A DNA stretch of 64,000 bases from Marihabitans asiaticum (GTDB lineage: Bacteria > Actinomycetota > Actinomycetes > Actinomycetales > Dermatophilaceae), in NCBI RefSeq assembly GCF_007828725.1, contig NZ_VIUW01000003.1, positions 248,001 through 312,000 of the forward strand. The letters are read 5' to 3'. Within the stretch, counting starts at the first letter, position 1; each line of letters starts with the position of its first letter. Positions 18,171-27,022 of this stretch are shown here, piece after piece. Below the pieces are notes generated by a model, which did not search any database, was not told the DNA's origin, and saw only the letters and a list, made by a program, of their open reading frames with translations. A program made the position numbers and the translations under genes.

Positions 18171-18192
18171 TGTCAGCGCCTCGTCCTAGAAT
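18171..18192 (+). promoter_or_regulatory. dnaE promoter with PafBC-like architecture
   Basis: TAGAAT (18187-18192) lies 7 nt before the dnaE ATG with no ribosome site, so the mRNA is probably leaderless. Exactly 8 nt upstream of it is TGTCAGCG (18171-18178). In mycobacteria the LexA-independent damage promoter (recA-NDp, PafBC) reads about TGTCRGTG, 8 nt, TAnnnT, so this site matches at 7 of 8 positions with exact spacing. The octamer CGAAGGGG directly precedes it. Confidence 0.55.
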
Positions 18193-18199
18193 CGCGGGG

Positions 18200-21100
18200 A
18201 TGCCACAGCCCCTGCCTCGCGAGAAGAACTTCGTCCACCTGCACAACCACACCGAGTACTCGATGCTCGACGGTGCGGCCCGGATCGAGGACATGTTCGC
18301 GACCGCCCAGGAGATGGGGATGCCGGCGATCGCGACGACCGATCACGGCTACCTCTTCGGGGCCTACGAGTTCTGGTCGACGGCGCAGAAGTACGACGTC
18401 AAGCCGATCATCGGGGTCGAGGCCTACGTGGCGCCGGGGACGCACCGCAGCGACAAGACCCGGGTGCGCTTCGGCGGTGACCGGAGCAACCCGCGCGACG
18501 ACGTCTCCGGTGGTGGCGCGTACACCCACATGACGCTGCTGGCCCGCAACAACACCGGCATGCACAACCTCTTCACGATGAGCTCGCGCGGGTCGCTGGA
18601 CTCGGTCTACGCGAAGTGGCCGCGCCTGGACCGCGAGCTGCTGAGCCAGTACGGCGAGGGGCTCATCGCCACGACCGGCTGCCCGTCGGGCGAGATCCAG
18701 ACCCGGCTGCGGATGGGGCAGTACGACGAGGCGCTCGCGGCGGCGTCGGAGTTCCGCGACATCTTCGGGGCGGAGCACTACTTCCTCGAGCTGATGGACC
18801 ACGGCATCGCCATCGAGCGCCGGGTCCGCGAGGACCTGCTGCGGCTCGGGCGCGAGCTCGGGCTGCCGCTGCTGGCGACCAACGACCTGCACTACGTCAA
18901 GAAGGAGGACAGCATCGCGCAGGACGCGCTGCTGTGCATCAACTCCGGGTCGACGCTGCTCGACCCGGACCGGTTCTCCTTCGAGGGCGACGGCTACTAC
19001 CTGAAGTCGCCGGATGAGATGCGTCACCTGTGGCGTGAGCTGCCGGAGGCGTGCGACAACACCCTCCTCGTCGCCGACATGTGCGAGGTGTCCTTCACCG
19101 AGGGCGAAGGGCGCTTCATGCCGCGCTTCGACTGCCCGCCCGGGGAGACCGAGGAGTCGTGGTTCGTCAAGGAGGTGCGCTCGGGGCTGGCCAAGCGCTT
19201 CCCCGACGGTGTGCCCGAGTACGCCACCCGGCAGGCCGACTACGAGATCGAGGTGATCGTCGGAAAGGGATACCCGGGGTACTTCCTCGTCGTGGCGGAC
19301 TTCATCAACTGGGCCAAGGACAACGGCATCCGGGTGGGGCCCGGGCGAGGCTCCGGAGCGGGCTCGATGTGCGCGTATGCGATGGGGATCACCGACCTTG
19401 ACCCGGTCCCGCACGGCCTGATCTTCGAGCGCTTCCTCAACCCCGAGCGTAGGTCGATGCCCGACTTCGACGTCGACTTCGACGAGCGGCGCCGCAGCGA
19501 GGTGATCCGCTACGTCACCGAGAAGTACGGCGACGAACGCGTCGCGATGATCGCGACCTACGGGACGATCAAGGCCAAGCAAGCGGTCAAGGATGCGGCC
19601 AGGGTGATGGGTCACCCCTTCGCCGTCGGTGAACAGCTGACCAAGGCCATGCCCGCCGACGTCATGGGCAAGGGCGTGCCGCTGAGCAAGATGTGGGACA
19701 GCGAGCACGAGCGCTATGCCGAGGGCCAGGAGTTCCGCGACCTCGTCGCGAGCGAGTCGAACTTCGCGGAGATCCTCGAGACCGCGAAGGGGTTGGAGGG
19801 CCTGAAGCGGCAGTGGGGGGTGCACGCCGCCGGCGTGATCATGTCCAGCGAGCCGCTGATCGACGTCATCCCCATCATGCGGCGCCTCCAGGACGGGCAG
19901 GTGCTCACCCAGTTCGACTACCCGAGCTGCGAGAACCTCGGCCTGGTCAAGATGGACTTCCTCGGCCTGCGCAACCTCACGATCCTCGACGACGCCCTGG
20001 AGAACGTGAAGCTCAACCGCGACCTCGAGATCGACCTCGACGCGCTGAGCAAGGACATGACCGACCCCAAGACCTACGAGCTGCTCGCGCGCGGGGACAC
20101 GCTCGGGGTCTTCCAGCTCGACGGTGGCGGCATGCGCACCCTGCTGCGTCTGATGCAGCCGGACAACTTCGAGGACATCTCCGCCGCGCTCGCGCTGTAC
20201 CGGCCCGGCCCGATGGGCGTCAACGCCCACACCAACTTCGCGCTGCGCAAGAACGGCAAGCAGAAGCCGACACCGCTAGACCCCCAGCTCGAGGGCAAGC
20301 TGCAGCCGCAGATGGTGGAGGCGCTCGAGCCGATCCTCGGCACGACCTACGGTTTGTGCATCTACCAGGAACAGGTGATGGAGATCGCGCAGAAGCTGGC
20401 GGGGTACACCCTCGGCAACGCCGATCTCCTCCGGCGCGCGATGGGCAAGAAGAAGAAGGAGGTCCTCGACGCCGAGTACGTCCCCTTCAGCGAGGGGATG
20501 AAGGCCGGCGGCTACAACGAGGCGTCGATCGCGGCGTTGTGGGGAGTCCTCGTCCCGTTCTCCGACTATGCCTTCAACAAGGCGCACACCGCCGCCTACG
20601 GCCTCGTGTCGTACTGGACGGCCTACCTCAAGGCCAACTACCCCGCCGAGTACATGGCCGCCCTGCTCACCTCCGTCGGTGACGACAAGGACAAGTCGGC
20701 GCTCTACCTCGGGGAGTGCCGGCACATGAAGGTGCGCGTGCTCCCCCCGTCGGTCAACGAGTCCGTCGGACGCTTCGCCGCCGTGGGGGAGGACATCAGG
20801 TTCGGCCTGGAGGCGATCCGCAACGTCGGCCGCAACGTCGTCGACGCGATCGTGCGCGCCCGCGAGGAGAAGGGCCGCTTCACTTCCTTCGAGGACTTCC
20901 TCTCCAAGTGCCCCGCCGTCGTGTGCAACAAGCGCACCATCGAGTCGCTCATCAAGGCCGGAGCGTTCGACGACCTCGAGCACCCGCGCCAGGGGCTGGT
21001 CATGGTGCACGAGGAGTACGTCGACGCCTTCGTCTCGGTCAAGCGCCAGGAAGCCGTCGGTCAGGACAGCCTCTGGGATCTCCTCGGCGGCGACGACGAC

Positions 21101-21796
21101 GACACGCCCGCCGGCATCGACGCGATGGGGCTGCGCACCGTCCCGGACGTCGAATGGGACAAGCAGGCCAAGCTGAGCTTCGAGCGGGAGATGCTCGGTC
21201 TCTACGTCAGCGACCATCCGCTCTTCGGGGTCGAGCACGTGCTCCAGCGCGCCGCCGACACCGCGATCTCTAGCCTCACCCAGGCCGAGTCCCTCGAGGA
21301 GCGCAAGGGTGACGTGACCATCGCCGGCCTCGTCACCGGCCTGTCCGTCAAGCGGACCAAGAAGGGCGACCTGTGGGCGATCGCCACCGTCGAGGACCTC
21401 GAGGGCTCGATCGAGTGCCTCTTCTTCCCCAAGACCTACATGACCGTCTCAACGATGCTCACCCAGGACATCGTCGTCGTGGTCAAGGGCCGGATCAACG
21501 TGCGCGACGACTCGGTGAGCATCTACGCCGAGTCGTTGACGATCCCCGAGATCACCGACGGCCCACGCGGCCCGATCACCCTCTCGATGGACCTGCGCCG
21601 GGCCACCACCGGTCGGATCGAGCAGATCAAGGACGTGCTCGGCCAGCACCCCGGCACCACCGAGGTCCACCTGCGGCTCATGCAACCCGGTCGGTCGGTC
21701 ACCATGGCGGTGGACCCGGCGTGGCGGGTCGACGTCTCCGAGGCGCTCATCGCCGACCTCAAGGTGCTCCTCGGCCCGCGAGCGGTGTCGGCCTGA
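18200..21796 (+). CDS. dnaE: DNA polymerase III subunit alpha
   Basis: This is the replicative polymerase subunit, 1198 residues, of the DnaE1 type. It begins with a PHP domain (HLHNHTEYSMLDGAARIEDM, TTDHGYLFG) that retains metal-binding residues used for proofreading in actinobacteria. The polymerase active site PDFDVDFDERR is at about residues 420-430, preceded by GRGSGAGS. A helix-hairpin-helix region and an OB fold follow (TIAGLVTGLSVKRTKKG). ATG 18200 is supported by a -10 box 7 nt upstream. An additional DnaE2-type mutasome polymerase is not in this window. The stop overlaps the next gene. Confidence 0.96.
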   Translation: MPQPLPREKNFVHLHNHTEYSMLDGAARIEDMFATAQEMGMPAIATTDHGYLFGAYEFWSTAQKYDVKPIIGVEAYVAPGTHRSDKTRVRFGGDRSNPRDDVSGGGAYTHMTLLARNNTGMHNLFTMSSRGSLDSVYAKWPRLDRELLSQYGEGLIATTGCPSGEIQTRLRMGQYDEALAAASEFRDIFGAEHYFLELMDHGIAIERRVREDLLRLGRELGLPLLATNDLHYVKKEDSIAQDALLCINSGSTLLDPDRFSFEGDGYYLKSPDEMRHLWRELPEACDNTLLVADMCEVSFTEGEGRFMPRFDCPPGETEESWFVKEVRSGLAKRFPDGVPEYATRQADYEIEVIVGKGYPGYFLVVADFINWAKDNGIRVGPGRGSGAGSMCAYAMGITDLDPVPHGLIFERFLNPERRSMPDFDVDFDERRRSEVIRYVTEKYGDERVAMIATYGTIKAKQAVKDAARVMGHPFAVGEQLTKAMPADVMGKGVPLSKMWDSEHERYAEGQEFRDLVASESNFAEILETAKGLEGLKRQWGVHAAGVIMSSEPLIDVIPIMRRLQDGQVLTQFDYPSCENLGLVKMDFLGLRNLTILDDALENVKLNRDLEIDLDALSKDMTDPKTYELLARGDTLGVFQLDGGGMRTLLRLMQPDNFEDISAALALYRPGPMGVNAHTNFALRKNGKQKPTPLDPQLEGKLQPQMVEALEPILGTTYGLCIYQEQVMEIAQKLAGYTLGNADLLRRAMGKKKKEVLDAEYVPFSEGMKAGGYNEASIAALWGVLVPFSDYAFNKAHTAAYGLVSYWTAYLKANYPAEYMAALLTSVGDDKDKSALYLGECRHMKVRVLPPSVNESVGRFAAVGEDIRFGLEAIRNVGRNVVDAIVRAREEKGRFTSFEDFLSKCPAVVCNKRTIESLIKAGAFDDLEHPRQGLVMVHEEYVDAFVSVKRQEAVGQDSLWDLLGGDDDDTPAGIDAMGLRTVPDVEWDKQAKLSFEREMLGLYVSDHPLFGVEHVLQRAADTAISSLTQAESLEERKGDVTIAGLVTGLSVKRTKKGDLWAIATVEDLEGSIECLFFPKTYMTVSTMLTQDIVVVVKGRINVRDDSVSIYAESLTIPEITDGPRGPITLSMDLRRATTGRIEQIKDVLGQHPGTTEVHLRLMQPGRSVTMAVDPAWRVDVSEALIADLKVLLGPRAVSA

Positions 21797-23943
21797 TGGG
21801 TGAGCAGTCCCCGGCCCGTCCCACGCCGCCCGTCGCGCGCACCGGCAGCTGGCGCCGAGAGCACCACGGGCAGGTCTTCGAGGACCCCTACGAGTGGCTG
21901 CGCGACGGAGACTCCGCAGAGGTGCTGGAGCACCTGCGCGCCGAGAACGCCTACGCCGAGGCGATGACGGATCACCTGGAGCCGGTGCGGCAGGAGATCG
22001 TGCAGGAGATCCGCTCACGAACCCTCGAGACCGACCTCACCGTGCCCATGCCCGCCGGGCCGTGGTGGTACTACACCCGCACCGTCGAGGGGCTTCAGTA
22101 CGGCATCCACTGCCGGGCGCCGCTGCGCGACCGCAGCGACGTGCCCGACCTCGAGCCGGGAGCGGCCTTGCCGGGCGAGCAGGTGCTCCTCGACGAGAAC
22201 GCGGTGGCCGAGGGCCACGACTTCTTCGCCCTCGGCGCCTTCGAGGTCAGCCCCGACCACACCCGCCTGGCCTACTCGGTCGACACCGCCGGCGACGAGC
22301 GCTTCGACGTCGTCGTGCTCGACATCGCCAGCGGCGAGGTCCTCGACGACGCCATCAGCGGTGCGGGCTACGGCGCGGTCTTCTCCCGCGACGGCTCTCA
22401 CCTCTTCACGGTGCGGGTCGACCAGGCGTGGCGCCCCTACCAGGTGTGGCGGCACGAGGTCGGGTCCGCAGCTTCCGGTGATGTCCTGGTCCACCAGGAG
22501 GACGACGAGCGCTTCTGGATGGGCATCGCCCCGAGCCGCGACGACCGCTGGGTCGTCATCGCGCTCGGCAGCCGCACCACGAGCGAGACCCATCTGATCG
22601 ACGCCGACGACCCGACGGGGCCGGCGCGGTGCGTCTCTCCCCGAGAGGAGGGCGTGGAGTACGAGGTCGAGCCCGCCGCCGACCACCTGCTCATCACCCA
22701 CAACCGCCGCCACCGCGAGTGGGACCTCTCCTGGGCCCCGCTGGACTCGACGTCCTCCGAGGACTGGCAGCCCCTGCTCGAGCGGGTCGACGGCGAGCGG
22801 TTCCTCCACGCCGAGGCCTACGACGACTTCGCCGTCCTCTCCCTTCGCAAGGACGGGGTGCCCGCCGCCCGGGTGCTCCCGCGCACGACCCGCTCCGCCC
22901 CCTTCGCCGGGTCCGACTACGCCGCCCCGCACGACCTGGTGGTCAGCGAGGACCCCATGGCCACGCTCGGGCTGATCGGCGCGGCCGACCCGGACACCGA
23001 CCGGGTGCGGGTCACCCACGAGAGCTGGGTCAGCCCGCGCACCGTCCTCGACGTCGTCGTCGCCACCGGCGAGCAGGTCACGCTCAAGCAGCAGCCGGTC
23101 CTCGGGGTCGACCTGAAGGACTACGAGCAGCGCCGCGAGTGGGTCAGCGCAGAGGACGGCACGACGATCCCGCTCTCGATCGTCACTCGCCGCGGCGTCG
23201 TCCCGGACGGGAGCAACCCCGGGTGGCTCACCGGGTACGGCAGCTACGAGATCAGCCTCGACCCGTACTTCTCGATCGCGCGGCTCTCGCTGCTCGACCG
23301 CGGGGTCGTCTACGCCGTGGCGCACGTGCGCGGCGGCGGTGAGATGGGACGCGCCTGGTACGAGGACGGGCGGCTCGAGCGCAAGCAGAACACCTTCACC
23401 GACTTCGTCGACTGCGGTCGCCACCTCGTCGAGTCCGGCTGGGTGGCCCAAGACCGCCTGGCGGCCGAAGGGGGGTCGGCCGGCGGCCTGCTCGTCGGTG
23501 CCGCTGCCAACCTCGCGCCACAGCTGTGGCGCTCGGTGCTCGCCGCGGTGCCCTTCGTCGACGCGCTCACGACGATCCTGCGCCCGGAGCTGCCGCTGAC
23601 CGTCGGGGAGTGGGACGAGTGGGGCGACCCGCTGCATCATGCCGAGGTCTACGACTACATGCGCGGCTACAGCCCGTACGAGAACGTCGCCGCAACCGCC
23701 TATCCGGCGATCCTCGCGACGACCTCGCTCAACGACACCCGGGTCAGCTTCACCGAGCCGGCGAAGTGGGTGGCGCGGCTGCGCGACCTGACGACGAACG
23801 ACCCGGCGACCGCACCGATCCTGCTGCGCACCGAGATGGTGGCCGGTCATGGCGGACGCTCCGGGCGCTACGCGGCGTGGGAGCAAACGGCGTGGGAGTG
23901 GGCCTGGCAGCTCGACCAGATCGGGGCGTGTACGGTCGGGTGA
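21796..23943 (+). CDS. ptrB: Oligopeptidase B (S9A prolyl oligopeptidase family)
   Basis: A 715-residue cytosolic serine peptidase that should cut short peptides after Arg or Lys. The N-terminal half is the seven-blade propeller (FEDPYEWLRDGDS near residue 35 is typical); the C-terminal alpha/beta hydrolase domain has YAVAHVRGGGEMGRAWY, the nucleophile in EGGSAGGLLVGAAAN (Ser about 561), LNDTRVSF near the acid residue and GHGGRSGR with the catalytic His. ATG 21796 overlaps the dnaE stop. The nucleophile motif contains a copy of the octamer CGAAGGGG using a GAA codon. Confidence 0.92.
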   Translation: MGEQSPARPTPPVARTGSWRREHHGQVFEDPYEWLRDGDSAEVLEHLRAENAYAEAMTDHLEPVRQEIVQEIRSRTLETDLTVPMPAGPWWYYTRTVEGLQYGIHCRAPLRDRSDVPDLEPGAALPGEQVLLDENAVAEGHDFFALGAFEVSPDHTRLAYSVDTAGDERFDVVVLDIASGEVLDDAISGAGYGAVFSRDGSHLFTVRVDQAWRPYQVWRHEVGSAASGDVLVHQEDDERFWMGIAPSRDDRWVVIALGSRTTSETHLIDADDPTGPARCVSPREEGVEYEVEPAADHLLITHNRRHREWDLSWAPLDSTSSEDWQPLLERVDGERFLHAEAYDDFAVLSLRKDGVPAARVLPRTTRSAPFAGSDYAAPHDLVVSEDPMATLGLIGAADPDTDRVRVTHESWVSPRTVLDVVVATGEQVTLKQQPVLGVDLKDYEQRREWVSAEDGTTIPLSIVTRRGVVPDGSNPGWLTGYGSYEISLDPYFSIARLSLLDRGVVYAVAHVRGGGEMGRAWYEDGRLERKQNTFTDFVDCGRHLVESGWVAQDRLAAEGGSAGGLLVGAAANLAPQLWRSVLAAVPFVDALTTILRPELPLTVGEWDEWGDPLHHAEVYDYMRGYSPYENVAATAYPAILATTSLNDTRVSFTEPAKWVARLRDLTTNDPATAPILLRTEMVAGHGGRSGRYAAWEQTAWEWAWQLDQIGACTVG

Positions 23944-23979
23944 CGCAGACCACACCGACGTCGACGAGGACGTGACGAC

Positions 23980-25689
23980 ATGAACTCCCTGCTGCTCTCC
24001 GTCATCGGGATCGGCATGATCCTCGCCGGCTACGTCTTGTACTCGCGATTCCTCGCGGAGAAGATCTACGCGCTGGACGACTCCCGGCCCACCCCGGCGG
24101 TGCAGCTCGAGGACGGGGTCGACTACGTCCCGACGAACAAGTTCGTCCTGTGGGGCCACCACTTCACCTCCGTCGCCGGTGCCGCGCCGATCGTCGGCCC
24201 CGCCGTCGCGGTCATCTGGGGCTGGCTGCCAGCCTTCCTCTGGGTGACGATCGGCACGGTCTTCTTCGCCGGAGCGCACGACCTGGGGGCGCTGTGGGCG
24301 TCGGTGCGCAACCGGGGCCGCTCGATCGGGGCGCTGTCCGGGCGGTACATCGGCGCGCGGGGACGCAACCTCTTCCTCGTCGTGATCTTCTTGCTGCTGC
24401 TCATGGTCAACGCGGCCTTCGCCGTCGTCATCGCCAACCTGCTCATCGCGACACCGACGGCGGTGATCCCGACCTGGGGTGCCCTCGTCGTCGCGTTGCT
24501 CATCGGCCAGGCGATCTACCGGCTGCGCTGGAGCCTGCCGCTCGTCTCCGTCGTCGGCGTCCTCGCCCTCTACGCCCTCATCTGGATTGGCGACTCGGCT
24601 CCGCTGGCGCTGCCCGAGACGGTGCTGGGCCTGCCCGACAAGGCGGTCTGGATCGTCCTGCTCTTCCTCTACGCCGGCATCGCCTCCCTGCTCCCGGTGT
24701 GGGTGCTGCTCCAGCCCCGTGACTACATCAACGGGTTGCAGCTCTTCATCGCCCTGGGCATCCTCTACGGCTCGGTGCTCCTGGCCCGCCCGCAGATCGT
24801 CGCCCCGTCGTACAACCAGGAGGTGCCCGACGGCACCCCGTCGCTCGTGCCGCTGCTCTTCGTGACCATCGCCTGCGGGGCGATCAGCGGGTTCCACGGC
24901 ATGGTCAGCTCGGGCACGAGCAGCAAGCAGCTGGCCAAGGAGAGCGACGCCCGGTTCGTCGGCTACTTCGGTGCGGTCGGCGAGGGGCTGCTCGCCCTCG
25001 GCGCGATCATCGCGACGACCGCCGGCTTCGCCACCCTCTCGGACTGGGAGGAGACCTACCAGGCGTTCAACGACGGTGGCGTGACCGCCTTCGTCGAAGG
25101 TGGTGGACGGATCGTCGAGGCGGGCCTGGGGTTGCCGCAGTCGCTCGCCGCGACGGTCATGGCCACCACCGCGATCCTCTTCGCCGCGACGACGATGGAC
25201 ACCGGGGTGCGCCTGCAGCGCTTCGTCGTCCAGGAGATCGGCGACATCGCCGGCGTGCGGCTCGGCAAGCTCGTCGCGACGGTCATCGCGGTCGGCGTGG
25301 CTCTCGCGCTGACCTTCGGCGCCGGCGCCGACGGCTCCGGCGGGCTGCTCATCTGGCCGCTCTTCGGCACGACCAACCAGCTCATGGCGGCGCTGAGCCT
25401 CTCGATCGTCGCGATCATGCTCATCCGTCGTGGTCGGACCCCGCTGCCTGCCCTCGTGCCCCTGGTCTTCCTGGGCATCGTCACGATCTACGCCCTCTTC
25501 ATCCAGCTGGGCACCTTCTGGAGCGAGCAGAACTGGCTCCTCCTCGGGCTCGACCTCGTGATCCTCGTCGCCGCGGTCTGGGTGCTCGTCGAGGCGGTGA
25601 CCGCGATGAGCAAGGCGAGGGGCTACGACGGCGACGACGACGCCGAGCTCGCCGAGCTGAGCGAGGCCGAGGTGAAGGAGCGGACGTGA
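23980..25689 (+). CDS. cstA: CstA-family transporter (carbon starvation protein)
   Basis: CstA/BtsT family members import pyruvate and possibly peptides. The 569-residue protein has at least 13 hydrophobic segments, with the family segments WGHHFTSVAGAAPIVGPA near residue 52 and FHGMVSSGTSSKQLAKESD near residue 305, and a polar acidic C-terminal tail. The ATG follows GAGGA. It heads a tight group with the CC-tail protein (overlap by 4 nt) and an ArsA-like ATPase. Its substrate cannot be told from sequence; pyruvate is known for enterobacterial and corynebacterial relatives. Confidence 0.9.
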   Translation: MNSLLLSVIGIGMILAGYVLYSRFLAEKIYALDDSRPTPAVQLEDGVDYVPTNKFVLWGHHFTSVAGAAPIVGPAVAVIWGWLPAFLWVTIGTVFFAGAHDLGALWASVRNRGRSIGALSGRYIGARGRNLFLVVIFLLLLMVNAAFAVVIANLLIATPTAVIPTWGALVVALLIGQAIYRLRWSLPLVSVVGVLALYALIWIGDSAPLALPETVLGLPDKAVWIVLLFLYAGIASLLPVWVLLQPRDYINGLQLFIALGILYGSVLLARPQIVAPSYNQEVPDGTPSLVPLLFVTIACGAISGFHGMVSSGTSSKQLAKESDARFVGYFGAVGEGLLALGAIIATTAGFATLSDWEETYQAFNDGGVTAFVEGGGRIVEAGLGLPQSLAATVMATTAILFAATTMDTGVRLQRFVVQEIGDIAGVRLGKLVATVIAVGVALALTFGAGADGSGGLLIWPLFGTTNQLMAALSLSIVAIMLIRRGRTPLPALVPLVFLGIVTIYALFIQLGTFWSEQNWLLLGLDLVILVAAVWVLVEAVTAMSKARGYDGDDDAELAELSEAEVKERT

Positions 25690-25949
25690 GCGGGCGCAGC
25701 CGGCTCGCGGGGCTGCGCCGTGGACTGGCGGAGGCGTACGCGGCTCCCTACCGACGCACCCTGGCTCGGGCCCAGCGCGAGGAGGACGACCTGCTCATGG
25801 TCATCGTCATGGCTGAGGCGCTCGGTGTGCCAGGACCGGCGTCCTTCTACACCCTCGAGCTGCTGCCTGCGGTCTACGACGAGGTGCACGCCTGGCACCG
25901 CCGGATGGGCCTGGACTCCAGCCCGCTCGAGCACCTCAGCTGCTGCTGA
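25686..25949 (+). CDS. Small CstA-associated protein with C-terminal Cys-Cys (cory-CC-star)
   Basis: An 87-residue protein ending in LSCC, starting from a GTG that overlaps the cstA stop. The length, N-terminal basic helix, the central LLMVIVMAEALGVPGP and the terminal Cys pair match the actinobacterial cory-CC-star family as I recall it. In enterobacteria the partner of CstA/BtsT transporters is another small protein, YbdD/YjiX, which also ends in CC, so a shared role in transporter activity or metal or thiol chemistry is plausible but not shown. Its stop overlaps the ATG of the following ATPase gene. Confidence 0.82.
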   Translation: MSGRSRLAGLRRGLAEAYAAPYRRTLARAQREEDDLLMVIVMAEALGVPGPASFYTLELLPAVYDEVHAWHRRMGLDSSPLEHLSCC

Positions 25950-26938
25950 TGGGCGAGGTGCATGCCCTCGCGGCCGAGCGCGAGGTGATCTTCGTGGGCG
26001 GCAAGGGCGGGGTCGGCAAGACCGCGGTGGCCAGCGCGCTCGCGCTCGGCGCGGCGCGCAGTGGGCGAAGGGCGCTCGTGGTCTCGACCGACCCCGCGCA
26101 CAACCTCGGCCACCTCTGGGGGAGAGAGGTCGGGGACGAGCCGGTGGACCTGCTGCCGGCTTCGACCCGCGCCGGCGGCCTGCGGAGTCTGGAGATCGAC
26201 CCCGCCCGGACCACCGAGGACCACCTGCGCGCCGTGCGCTCCACCCTCCAGCGGCTCATGCCGGAGCGTCTCCACGGCGAGGTGGCGCGTCACCTCGATC
26301 TCGCCCGCGACGCGCCGGGCACCCATGAGGCAGCGGTGCTCGAGCGGCTGGCTGAGGTGCTCGAGCAGCGGCGGCCCGGGGAGCTCGTCGTCGTCGACAC
26401 CGCGCCGTCCGGTCACACCGCCAGGCTGCTGGCCCTCCCGGAGATGATGCAGGCATGGACCGACGGGCTGCTACGGCGCCAGGAGCGCTCGGCCCGCTTC
26501 GGTGCGGCAGCGCGGGGCCTGGCGCCGGACGGTGGCGAACGCGGCGGGGCCCGAGACCGTCGGGAGCGTCGCGACGAGGAGATCCGGGCCATCCTGGAGC
26601 GTCGGCAGGCACGCCTGGGCGGGATGCGCGACCTGTTGCAGGACGAGCAGCGCGCAGCCTTCGTCATCGTGCTCGCCGCCGAGCGCCTACCGGTCCTGGA
26701 GAGCGCCGAGCTGCACGCTCAGCTGAGTCGGGCCGGGATGTCGGTGGGGGCGCTGGTCGTCAACAAGCGGTCGCCCGCCGGCGCCGGGGATCTCCTGGCA
26801 GCTCGGCGCGAGGTCGAGGACGGACACCTCACCCGGCTTGCCGAGCTGCTGCCCGGACTGCCGGTCACCCAGATCCCGCTGCTCGCGGGAGAGGTGCTTG
26901 GCGAGGAGGGACTGGATCAGCTCGGCCAATACCTGTGA
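25949..26938 (+). CDS. ArsA/Get3-type P-loop ATPase
   Basis: A 329-residue single-domain ATPase of the SIMIBI class. Visible are the deviant Walker A GGKGGVGKT (17-25), switch I STDPAHNLGHLWG, and switch II in VDTAPSGHTARLLALPEMM. The family's Cys metal site (CXXC) is absent; the protein has no cysteine I can find, so arsenite transport is unlikely and a chaperone or targeting role is more plausible. A segment between about 190 and 215 is very rich in Arg, Asp and Glu. It follows cstA and the CC-tail gene with a 1-base stop-start overlap, which suggests that the three act together. Confidence 0.85.
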   Translation: MGEVHALAAEREVIFVGGKGGVGKTAVASALALGAARSGRRALVVSTDPAHNLGHLWGREVGDEPVDLLPASTRAGGLRSLEIDPARTTEDHLRAVRSTLQRLMPERLHGEVARHLDLARDAPGTHEAAVLERLAEVLEQRRPGELVVVDTAPSGHTARLLALPEMMQAWTDGLLRRQERSARFGAAARGLAPDGGERGGARDRRERRDEEIRAILERRQARLGGMRDLLQDEQRAAFVIVLAAERLPVLESAELHAQLSRAGMSVGALVVNKRSPAGAGDLLAARREVEDGHLTRLAELLPGLPVTQIPLLAGEVLGEEGLDQLGQYL

Positions 26939-27022
26939 GTGCATCGCCGCCGCGCTCGGCGTGTGCCGAGTCTGGCATGCGTAGTCTGGCGAGACCGACC
27001 GCCAGCGCCCAAGGAGCCTGAC

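Noticed and set aside
18173-20230. A 685-codon open frame antisense to dnaE
   Set aside because: No recognisable domain; dnaE on the other strand has all polymerase motifs.
22015-24897. A 960-codon open frame antisense to ptrB and cstA
   Set aside because: It spans two clear genes, has skewed composition and no start signal; a by-product of high GC content.
25949-26938. Arsenite efflux ATPase
   Set aside because: The ArsA metal-binding cysteines are missing and there is no arsB, arsR or arsC nearby; only the fold is shared.
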